Of a stretch of 7,068 nucleotides of DNA, positions 1-5,050 are shown in pieces. Numbering within the stretch: position 1 is the stretch's first letter; each line of letters opens with the position of its first letter. A program made the translations under genes and the position numbers. The notes beneath the pieces are model-generated. The model made no database searches, was not told the DNA's origin, and was given only the letters and a program-made list of their open reading frames with translations. Source of the DNA: Chloroflexota bacterium (GTDB lineage Bacteria > Chloroflexota > UBA6077 > JACCZL01); contig JACCZL010000493.1 in the NCBI GenBank assembly GCA_013695975.1, positions 1-7,068 of the forward strand, written 5' to 3'.

Positions 1-406
1 CTCGAATGCCGGCGGCGTCGCGGACGGCGCCGTCGGTCACGAAGCCGGCCGCCCCGCGCGCCAACAGACGGGCCACCAGGATCTCGCCCAGGACGGCGGC
101 GCGGAGGTCGCCACGGGCGTCGAGAACGAGCACCTCACCCGGGCCGATCGTCTCGACGGCCCTGCGTTGGGGGTGCGCGGGCTCGGCCAGGGACTCGAAG
201 GTATCGAGGTCCTCGCGGGCTGGTACGTAGCGCACGGTGACGGCCTGGCCGATCATGGTGCGCGTCGGGTCGAGCGGCGCGACGCCGGCCATGAAGCTGT
301 GCCGGATCCCGAGCTTGAACAGCTCGCTGGTTACCGAGGCCGTGCTGGCCTGGCTGAGCGACTCCAGTGCGCCCGGCGGCAACGGCTCGAGCCCCTCGAC
401 GAGCAC
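1..406 (-). CDS. RraA-like / HMG-aldolase-like family protein, 3' end beyond window (partial)
   Basis: Only the first 135 codons are present; the gene runs off the left edge. The start is a GTG at 404-406 on the minus strand, preceded by a perfect AAGGAGG eight bases upstream, which fixes the start despite the non-ATG codon. The protein has the pattern of the RraA / 4-hydroxy-4-methyl-2-oxoglutarate (HMG) aldolase family: a SELF segment (27-30), GQAVTVRYVPARED (53-66), GPGEVLVLDARGD (88-100), LGEIL (106-110) and RGAAGFVTDGAVRD (117-130). R129 and D130 match the Arg-Asp pair that in the aldolases binds substrate and metal. Family members are either divalent-metal retro-aldolases/oxaloacetate decarboxylases or, in E. 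coli, RNase E regulators. Many database entries carry the obsolete name 'dimethylmenaquinone methyltransferase'. The catalytic Arg-Asp pair favours an enzyme, but substrate is unknown. It is divergent from fabF. Confidence 0.85.
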   Translation of the reverse strand, partial: MLVEGLEPLPPGALESLSQASTASVTSELFKLGIRHSFMAGVAPLDPTRTMIGQAVTVRYVPAREDLDTFESLAEPAHPQRRAVETIGPGEVLVLDARGDLRAAVLGEILVARLLARGAAGFVTDGAVRDAAGIR

Positions 407-490
407 GCTTGAAGCCTCCTTGCAAGTGCGGGCAGTGTAGCCGCCCCAACTGGCACCGGCAACGCGCCCAGTCAGGGCCTTGGCGAACGG

Positions 491-499
491 TGGTATCAT
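491..499 (+). promoter_or_regulatory. Candidate extended -10 promoter for the fabF-accB-fabH operon
   Basis: TGG-TATCAT matches an extended -10 element (TGn-TATAAT, five of six in the hexamer) in an otherwise very GC-rich gap. No good -35 hexamer lies 17 bases upstream, which an extended -10 can tolerate. Transcription would start near 506 and leave about 43 nt of leader before the fabF GTG. The same AT-rich island read on the minus strand gives TATGAT (495-500), so it could also serve the divergent RraA-like gene, though with no recognisable -35. This is inferred from motif matching only. Confidence 0.4.
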
Positions 500-516
500 A
501 TCGCGAATTCTGGCTG

Positions 517-534
517 CCGAGGGCGGCCCTTCGG
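517..534 (+). promoter_or_regulatory. Hairpin in the fabF 5' leader
   Basis: CCGAGGG (517-523) pairs with CCCTTCGG (527-534), giving seven base pairs with one bulged T and a CGG loop. It ends 14 nt before the fabF GTG and just upstream of the AGGGG ribosome-binding site (537-541). It could modulate translation or stabilise the mRNA. There is no T-tract, so it is not a terminator. No role is proven. Confidence 0.3.
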
Positions 535-548
535 GTAGGGGTGGGACC

Positions 549-1790
549 GTGACCAAGCGGGTCGTCGTGACGGGCCTGGGCTGCGTGACTCCGGTTGGTC
601 GGGATGTCCCGAGTACCTGGGACGCGATGGTGGCCGGACGGTCGGGGATCGGCCCGATCACCCACTTCGATGCGTCCGCGATGACCACGCGGATCGCGGG
701 CCAGGTCGACGACTTCGACCCGACCGCCTGCGCCAGCCCCAAAGAGGCTCGGCGGATGGACCGCTTCGTCCAGCTTGGGTTGGCGGCCGCGTTCGAAGCC
801 TTCAAGGATGCCGGGCTGACGGTGACCGAGCAGAACGCTGAACGGATCGGCGTGGTCGCCGGCTCGGGCATCGGCGGGATCGGGGTGCTGTCTCAGCAGT
901 TCGAGGTCCTCTTCACTCGCGGGCCGGAGCGCATCAGCCCATTTCTGATCCCGATGATGATCGTCGACATGCTGCCGGGCCAGGTGTCGATGTCGCTCAA
1001 CTTGAAGGGCCCGAACTTCGGGGTGGTTTCCGCGTGTGCGACGAGCGGTCACGCGATCGGCGAGGCCGCCTCGGTGATCAAGCGCGGCGACGCCGACGCC
1101 GTCCTCGCCGGCGGGAGTGACTTCGGGCTCGTGCCGATTGGCGTGGCCGCGTTTGCCGCGATGCGCGCGATCTCGACGCGCAACGACGAGCCCGAGCGGG
1201 CGAGTCGACCGTTCGACAAGGAGCGCGATGGCTTCGTGATGGCTGAGGGTGGCGGGATGGTCGTGCTCGAGTCGCTCGAGCACGCTCAGCAGCGGGGGGC
1301 GCGCATCTACGCCGAGCTGATTGGCTACGGCGCCACGGCGGACGCCTACCACATCAGCGCCCCGCCGGACGGGGGCGAGGGGGCGGCACGAGCGATGAAG
1401 ATGGCCCTCGGCCACGCCAGGCTGACGCCGCGTGACGTCGACTACATCAACGCCCACGGGACGTCCACCCCGCAGAACGATCGGGCTGAGACCGAGGCCA
1501 TCAAGTCGGTGTTCGGCAAGGCGGCCTACGACGTGGCGATCAGCTCCACCAAGTCGGTGACCGGGCACCTGTTCGGCGCGGCAGGGGCGGTCGAGGCGAT
1601 CGCTTGCATCAAGGTGATCGCGGACGGGGTGATCCCGCCGACGATCAACTACGAGTTTCCGGACCCGGCCTGCGATCTCGACTACGTCCCGAATGAGGCT
1701 CGCGCCCGCAAGGTGGATCTCGCGCTATCGAACTCGTTTGGCTTCGGCGGGCACAACAGCGCGCTGATCGTGGCTCGGTATCGGGACTGA
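549..1790 (+). CDS. fabF: 3-oxoacyl-[acyl-carrier-protein] synthase II (KAS II)
   Basis: FabF condenses malonyl-ACP with a growing acyl-ACP in each elongation round of cytoplasmic type II fatty acid synthesis. I chose the GTG at 549 because it gives VTKRVVVTGLGCVTPVG, the normal family N-terminus, has AGGGG seven bases upstream, and yields 413 residues, the usual FabF length. An in-frame TTG at 480 would add 23 residues unlike the family. The thiolase-fold triad is complete: nucleophile C163 in VSACATSG, H303 in NAHGTSTPQND and H340 in KSVTGHLFGAAGAVEA, the same numbering as E. coli FabF. The C-terminal NSFGFGGHN motif (near residue 400) is also present. It is the first gene of an operon with accB five bases downstream and fabH next. 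KAS I (FabB) is less likely given the length and TGHLFGAAG motif. Nothing appears broken. Confidence 0.96.
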   Translation: MTKRVVVTGLGCVTPVGRDVPSTWDAMVAGRSGIGPITHFDASAMTTRIAGQVDDFDPTACASPKEARRMDRFVQLGLAAAFEAFKDAGLTVTEQNAERIGVVAGSGIGGIGVLSQQFEVLFTRGPERISPFLIPMMIVDMLPGQVSMSLNLKGPNFGVVSACATSGHAIGEAASVIKRGDADAVLAGGSDFGLVPIGVAAFAAMRAISTRNDEPERASRPFDKERDGFVMAEGGGMVVLESLEHAQQRGARIYAELIGYGATADAYHISAPPDGGEGAARAMKMALGHARLTPRDVDYINAHGTSTPQNDRAETEAIKSVFGKAAYDVAISSTKSVTGHLFGAAGAVEAIACIKVIADGVIPPTINYEFPDPACDLDYVPNEARARKVDLALSNSFGFGGHNSALIVARYRD

Positions 1791-1795
1791 GCGCG

Positions 1796-2239
1796 GTGTC
1801 CGATCCGAGCTGGTTGGACGAGGTTCGGGAGATCCTGGAGCGAGTCAGTGCGAGTGATGCGACCGAGCTGGAGCTGGTGGCGCCGGGCTTCCGTTTGCGG
1901 GTCAAGCGGCGTCGGCATGGCGGAGGATCTCCTCGTCAGCCAGTGCCGACGCCGAGCGGGGACGGGGCGGACCAGGCCATCGTGGCCCCGCTCACCGGCG
2001 TGTTTTACCGAGCCGCGTCGCCCGAGGCCCGGCCCTACGTTGTCGAGGGCGACCCGGTCCAGCCCAACACCGTCGTCGGGCTGATCGAGACGATGAAAGT
2101 CTTCAACGAGGTCTTGGCCGAGCGCCAGGGGGTGGTGCGCCGTATCCTCGTCGAGCCTGGCGCTCTGGTCCAGGCCGGCGACCGTCTGATGCTGCTGGGA
2201 TCGGGCGACGAGGCTTGGCCGGGTCAGGCAGCGTCGTGA
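1796..2239 (+). CDS. accB: Biotin carboxyl carrier protein of acetyl-CoA carboxylase
   Basis: This 147-residue protein carries the biotin that shuttles carboxylate from biotin carboxylase (AccC) to the carboxyltransferase (AccA/AccD) in malonyl-CoA synthesis. Residues 1-37 form an N-terminal segment (WLDEVREILERV, then LELVAPGFRLRVKR) like the start of other BCCPs. Residues 38-60 are a short basic, Pro/Gly-rich linker. Residues 62-137 are the biotinyl domain: APLTGVFYRAASPEA, VVEGDPVQPNTVVGLIETMK and LVEPGALVQAGDRLMLL. K101 in ETMKVFNEV is the predicted biotinylation site; the usual EAMK is ETMK here, a natural variant. The FYR...SPEA 'thumb' region marks it as acetyl-CoA carboxylase BCCP rather than a lipoyl or pyruvate carboxylase domain. 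The GTG start lies five bases after the fabF stop with only a weak GGGA upstream, so translation is probably coupled. AccC is not adjacent in this window. Confidence 0.95.
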   Translation: MSDPSWLDEVREILERVSASDATELELVAPGFRLRVKRRRHGGGSPRQPVPTPSGDGADQAIVAPLTGVFYRAASPEARPYVVEGDPVQPNTVVGLIETMKVFNEVLAERQGVVRRILVEPGALVQAGDRLMLLGSGDEAWPGQAAS

Positions 2240-3228
2240 GCGACTCCTCGGTGCGAATTGCCGGCTGGGGCAAGTACTTGCCCCAGCGCGTCGTCGACAA
2301 TCACGAGCTCGAGCGCATGGTCGACACGTCGGACGACTGGATCCGGGCGCGGAGCGGCATCGTCGAGCGTCGGATCGCCGCGCCCGAGGAGACCACGTGC
2401 TCGATGGCGGTGCGGGCGGCCCGACCGGCCCTCGACATGGCCGGTGTCGAGGCAGGCGAGCTCGACTTGATCATCGTCGCGACGGGCACGCCCGATCACC
2501 CCGGCTTTCCGGCGACCGGTTCGCTGGTGCAGGAGGCGCTCGGGGCGACTCGGGCCGGTGCGTTCGACGTGGGGGCTGGCTGCGGGGCCTTCGGCTACGG
2601 TCTGGTGATCGGGGCCCAGTTCATCCTGACCGGCGCGCAGCGCAACGTCCTGGTCGTGGGCTCCGACGCCATGTCGCGGGTGATCGATTGGCGCGATCGG
2701 ACGACGTGTGTCCTGTTCGGCGACGCCGCGGGGGCGGTGGTGCTGCGGGCGACCGACCGTCCGGGTGGGTTGCTGTCGTTCGTCCTCGGCTCGGACGGCT
2801 GTGGGGCGCCGAAGTTGTACGTGCCGGCTGGCGGGAGTAAGCAGCCGGCGAGCCACGAGTCGGTCGAGGCGCGTGCCCACTTCCTGAAGATGGACGGTCG
2901 GGATGTGTTCCGCTTCGCCACGCGGGTGATTCCCGGCTCGATCCTCGAGGCGCTCGACCGAGCCGGTCTGACGACCGCTGATCTCGACCTGGTGATCCCG
3001 CATCAGGCCAACATCCGCATCATCGAGCATGCCCGAAAGAAGCTGGAGCTGCCGCCCGAGCGTGTCTTTACCAACGTCGACAAGTACGGCAACACATCGT
3101 CGGCGTCGATTCCCGTCGCGCTGTGCGAGGCGCTCGAACAGGGACGGATCGTCGAAGGCGACATCGTGGCGATGTGCGCGTTCGGGGCCGGGTTGTGCTG
3201 GGCGTCGGCGATCTGGAAGTGGAACTAG
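2236..3228 (+). CDS. fabH: 3-oxoacyl-[acyl-carrier-protein] synthase III (KAS III)
   Basis: FabH starts fatty acid synthesis by condensing an acyl-CoA (acetyl- or branched-chain) with malonyl-ACP. The GTG at 2236 overlaps the accB stop as GTGA, a typical coupled junction, and gives 330 residues starting just before the expected RIAGWGKYLP. An in-frame TTG at 2215 would add seven residues inside accB. The N-terminus shows the family motif TSDDWIRARSGIVERRIA (31-48). The catalytic triad is intact: C116 in GAGCGAF, H256 in IPHQAN and N286 in YGNTSSASIP. The C-terminal GAGLCWASAIWKW matches the FabH end. The nucleophile region reads FDVGAGCGAFGYGL where FabH usually has FDLxAACxGFxYGL, so the acyl pocket near Cys may differ. 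Other KAS III-like enzymes (for example PqsD or CerJ types) are possible, but the operon with fabF and accB favours true FabH. Confidence 0.93.
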   Translation: MSDSSVRIAGWGKYLPQRVVDNHELERMVDTSDDWIRARSGIVERRIAAPEETTCSMAVRAARPALDMAGVEAGELDLIIVATGTPDHPGFPATGSLVQEALGATRAGAFDVGAGCGAFGYGLVIGAQFILTGAQRNVLVVGSDAMSRVIDWRDRTTCVLFGDAAGAVVLRATDRPGGLLSFVLGSDGCGAPKLYVPAGGSKQPASHESVEARAHFLKMDGRDVFRFATRVIPGSILEALDRAGLTTADLDLVIPHQANIRIIEHARKKLELPPERVFTNVDKYGNTSSASIPVALCEALEQGRIVEGDIVAMCAFGAGLCWASAIWKWN

Positions 3229-3235
3229 CCCCTAC

Positions 3236-3250
3236 ACGGGCTGTCCCCGT
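3236..3250 (+). terminator. Weak hairpin after fabH
   Basis: ACGGG (3236-3240) and CCCGT (3246-3250) can form a five-bp GC-rich stem with a five-base loop, seven bases after the fabH stop. No T-run follows, so intrinsic termination would be inefficient. It sits immediately before the sigma-54 promoter and may only partly separate the two transcription units. Confidence 0.25.
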
Positions 3251-3265
3251 TGGCACGCCACTTGC
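3251..3265 (+). promoter_or_regulatory. Sigma-54 (RpoN) -24/-12 promoter
   Basis: The bases TGGCACG-CCAC-TTGC match the sigma-54 consensus TGGCACG-N4-TTGC at all eleven defined positions, and the invariant GG (3252-3253) and GC (3264-3265) are separated by exactly ten bases. A T precedes TGGCACG, also consensus. It lies between fabH and the small Cys/His protein gene, pointing toward the latter. Transcription would start near 3277, leaving about 154 nt of leader before the ATG at 3431. Sigma-54 promoters need an enhancer-binding ATPase; I see no clear inverted-repeat enhancer site in the upstream fabH 3' end. Function is inferred. Confidence 0.65.
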
Positions 3266-3276
3266 GTTATAGCCGT

Positions 3277-3295
3277 CCAGGAGGTGCGCCTCTGG
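3277..3295 (+). promoter_or_regulatory. Hairpin at the predicted 5' end of the sigma-54 transcript
   Basis: CCA-G-GAGG (3277-3284) pairs with CCTC-TGG (3289-3295) around a TGCG loop, with a single bulged G. It begins at the predicted sigma-54 start site. The 5' arm contains AGGAGG (3279-3284), a perfect Shine-Dalgarno-like sequence without a well-placed start codon after it, so it would be sequestered rather than used. A 5'-terminal hairpin could protect the transcript from decay. This is a structural observation only. Confidence 0.35.
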
Positions 3296-3430
3296 CGCTC
3301 CCGACTATGCCCGTAATGCCCCGCTTCGTGCTTGCCTTCGAGGCTGAGGGCGTGCGAGACTTTGGCGGGCGATGAGGCCCGTGGCACTGCCGCTTACCTG
3401 GGCGGCGCTCCAATGAAGGAGGAGAGTGCG

Positions 3431-3622
3431 ATGTTCCGAACCCTGCGCTGCGATCACTGTGATGCGATTCTCACTGACGAACGCGTCGAGCGCCACCGAA
3501 AGCGCTTTTGCTGCGCCGACTGCGCCCGCGCGCACGACCGCGGCGACTTGAAGTCGATCAGTCCGCACCGTCACGAAGCTGGATCCGAGATCGCGGCGCG
3601 ACATCCGGCCGGAGTTCGGTAG
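3431..3622 (+). CDS. Small Cys/His-rich, probably zinc-binding protein
   Basis: This 63-residue protein is not one I can name. The ATG at 3431 was chosen because AAGGAGGAG (3416-3424) sits six bases upstream; an in-frame ATG at 3413 lies directly before that site and would be poorly served. The core is CDHC (C7, C10), a 16-residue spacer, then FCCADCARAH (C27, C28, C31, H35). CxxC followed by an aromatic-Cys-Cys/Ser-xx-Cys knuckle resembles TRASH, MYM and FCS-type zinc fingers, which bind zinc or sense metals in larger proteins. The tail contains H46, H48 and H58. No signal peptide or membrane segment is visible, so it should be cytoplasmic. Its only visible promoter is the sigma-54 element at 3251-3265. 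Its C-terminus faces the response regulator gene. Coding status is supported by the ribosome-binding site and the Cys pattern; the function is unknown. Confidence 0.7.
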   Translation: MFRTLRCDHCDAILTDERVERHRKRFCCADCARAHDRGDLKSISPHRHEAGSEIAARHPAGVR

Positions 3623-3684
3623 CCGCGCGGAGAGCCAGTCTGTTCTCGGGGCGCCTGGTTAGGGCCGTGCTTCTTGCCGCGGTG

Positions 3685-3697
3685 GCTGGCTACCAGC
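3685..3697. terminator. Hairpin between convergent genes, overlapping the response-regulator stop codon
   Basis: GCTGG (3685-3689) pairs with CCAGC (3693-3697) around CTA, which is the response-regulator stop codon on the minus strand. One G-U pair and one A-T pair can extend the stem to seven. It lies in the convergent junction with the small Cys/His gene, where a bidirectional terminator is expected. Neither side has a T-tract, so it is a weak candidate. Confidence 0.25.
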
Positions 3698-4232
3698 TAT
3701 GGAGGTGGACGTCGTCGACGTCGTAGTGGCGCTCGGGGACGGCTTGCTCCGGATCGCCAAGCACTCGCCGGAAGACGTTCAGCAGCTTGTCGACATCGAA
3801 TGGCTTGCTGACGAGGGCGGCGACCTCCCGCTCGTCGTCTGCACTGAGCTTGAGGCCGTTGGCGGCGACCACGACAATCGGGGCCGATCGGGTCTTTTCG
3901 TCGGCCCGCAACTCGGCGAGGGCCTGAAAGCCGTCACGGTAGGGGAGACTGGTGTCGAGGACGATCAGATCCGGGGTTCGATCGTTGGCGATCCTGATGC
4001 CCTCGCGGACGTCCCAGGCGCGCAGGGCGCGGTAACCTTCCTCGCGCAAGAGGGCCACGAGGAGCCCACCGATGCTGGCGTTGTCTTCGACAACCAGCAC
4101 GCACTTGCGCCGCGGGCCATTCGCGGAGGCCGCCGTACCGTTGGTGCGTGCCTCGCGGGCAACGCTCGTAGGCGGCGCTGGCCGCGGCTTGACCGATCGT
4201 CCTCGTTTCGGCTTTCCGCGCACGCTGCTCAT
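3690..4232 (-). CDS. Stand-alone receiver-domain response regulator (CheY-like) with basic N-terminal tail
   Basis: The 180-residue protein has a low-complexity Lys/Arg/Pro/Ala-rich tail (1-43) and one receiver domain (about 44-165). Key residues are the acidic pair E49-D50 in VLVVEDN, phospho-acceptor D93 in LIVLDTSLPYRDG and K143 in SKPFD. The position equal to CheY Thr87, usually Thr or Ser, is Ala123 in IVVVAANG, which may weaken phosphorylation-driven switching. No DNA-binding or enzymatic output domain follows, so it would act through partners, like CheY or DivK. The ATG at 4232 touches the GGGGAG upstream; a GTG three codons later (4223) has that site nine bases away and may be the real start. 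No histidine kinase is adjacent. It is divergent from the glycosyltransferase and convergent with the small Cys/His protein. Confidence 0.85.
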   Translation of the reverse strand: MSSVRGKPKRGRSVKPRPAPPTSVAREARTNGTAASANGPRRKCVLVVEDNASIGGLLVALLREEGYRALRAWDVREGIRIANDRTPDLIVLDTSLPYRDGFQALAELRADEKTRSAPIVVVAANGLKLSADDEREVAALVSKPFDVDKLLNVFRRVLGDPEQAVPERHYDVDDVHLHSW

Positions 4233-4261
4233 CTCCCCGGCACGAAGGATACCACAGCCCG

Positions 4262-4290
4262 TTGACGCCCTCCCGGTCGCTTTCTACAAT
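4262..4290 (+). promoter_or_regulatory. Sigma-70-like promoter for the glycosyltransferase, implying a leaderless mRNA
   Basis: TTGACG (4262-4267, five of six) and TACAAT (4285-4290, five of six) are separated by an ideal 17 bases. The expected start site (4296-4298) is one to three bases before the ATG at 4299, so the mRNA would have essentially no 5' leader and no ribosome-binding site. This is the best housekeeping promoter in the window. It is based on motif matching only. Confidence 0.65.
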
Positions 4291-4298
4291 AGGCAACC

Positions 4299-5048
4299 AT
4301 GTGGCATGGTCGAACGGTGTCCGTAATCCTGCCCACCTACAACGAGCGCGACTCGATCCGGCGGAATATCGAGGAGTATTTCGAGACCGGTGTCGTCGAC
4401 GAAGTGGTCGTCGTCAACAACAACGCGGCGCCGGGTACGTCCGAGGAGATCGCTAGGACGCGAGCCCGCGAGGTCCATGAGCCGCGCCAGGGTTACGGTT
4501 ACGCGATCCGGCGTGGGCTGCAGGAAGCGGCCGGCGAGTATTTGATCGTCTCGGAGCCGGACGGGACGTTCCTCGGGCGAGACGCACTGAAGCTGCTGGC
4601 CTATGCCGACGACTTCGACGTCGTGTATGGGAGCCGAACGGCGCGGATGTTCATCTGGCGTGGCGCCAACATGGGCCTCTTCCTGCGATGGGGGAACTGG
4701 GCCGTGGCGAAGATGATGGAGCTCTTGTTCAACTCTACGAACCTGACCGATGTCGGCTGCACCACTCGCCTGATCCGACGTTCGGGCCTCGAGCGCATCG
4801 AGCCCTACTTCACGGTCGGAGGCAGCGCCTTTGGTCCCGAGATGATGCTGCTGACGCTCCTCTTCGGCCTCAAGGTCATCCAAATTCCGGTGAACTACCT
4901 GCCCAGGGTGGGCGAGTCGGCGGTGACCGGCGACGTCCGCAAGGCGTTCGTCCTCGGGCTGGTGATGATCGGGCTGGTCGTGCGCTACCGCGTGCGGAGC
5001 TGGTTCGGCTGGCGACCCCCACTCGCGCGGGCGCGGCGGGCAGCGTGA
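4299..5048 (+). CDS. Family 2 glycosyltransferase (polyprenyl-phosphate sugar transferase type)
   Basis: The 249-residue protein has a GT-A fold of the dolichyl-phosphate-mannose-synthase/DPM1-like branch of GT2. Visible motifs are VSVILPTYNER (7-17), VVDEVVVVNNN (32-42), RQGYGYAIRRGL (63-74) and the metal/nucleotide-sugar site region VSEPDGTF (84-91), where the usual DxD reads E86-P-D88. DVGCTTRLIRRSG (151-163) and IPVNYLPRVGESA (196-208) match acceptor-side motifs of the family. A hydrophobic stretch (about 216-229) followed by Arg-rich residues may anchor it to the inner membrane face. Such enzymes transfer a sugar from a nucleotide donor to a lipid phosphate or glycan. No Shine-Dalgarno precedes the ATG, agreeing with the promoter ending nine bases upstream. 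A GTG at 4317 is an alternative start just before the first strand. The next gene follows two bases later. Donor and acceptor are unknown. Confidence 0.88.
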   Translation: MWHGRTVSVILPTYNERDSIRRNIEEYFETGVVDEVVVVNNNAAPGTSEEIARTRAREVHEPRQGYGYAIRRGLQEAAGEYLIVSEPDGTFLGRDALKLLAYADDFDVVYGSRTARMFIWRGANMGLFLRWGNWAVAKMMELLFNSTNLTDVGCTTRLIRRSGLERIEPYFTVGGSAFGPEMMLLTLLFGLKVIQIPVNYLPRVGESAVTGDVRKAFVLGLVMIGLVVRYRVRSWFGWRPPLARARRAA

Positions 5049-5050
5049 GG

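Noticed and set aside
451..464. A second sigma-54-like element (TGGCACC-N-ACGC) upstream of fabF
   Set aside because: The -24 half is good and GG-N10-GC spacing holds, but the -12 half reads ACGC instead of TTGC, losing two key bases.
480..548. N-terminal extension of FabF from an upstream TTG
   Set aside because: The extra 23 residues do not resemble FabF, run through the predicted promoter and hairpin, and the GTG at 549 gives the exact family length and catalytic numbering.
135..1568. A 477-codon open frame on the minus strand across fabF
   Set aside because: It is antisense to fabF, spans the RraA-like start in another frame, and reads as Arg/His/Pro/Asp-rich sequence without motifs; a high-GC shadow frame.
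2397..2840. A 147-codon alternative plus-strand frame inside fabH
   Set aside because: Gly/Arg-rich shadow frame with no recognisable motif, lying wholly inside an intact fabH.
3508..3726. A plus-strand frame whose end looks like a membrane segment (VRAVLLAAVAGYQLWRW)
   Set aside because: It overlaps the Cys/His protein in another frame and the end of the response regulator. No ATG, GTG or TTG with a ribosome-binding site lies before the hydrophobic part; probably chance, though it is the most protein-like leftover.
3699..4265. A 188-codon plus-strand open frame opposite the response regulator
   Set aside because: It mirrors the receiver domain in antisense; the minus-strand frame has VEDN, the phospho-acceptor Asp and the SKPF motif.
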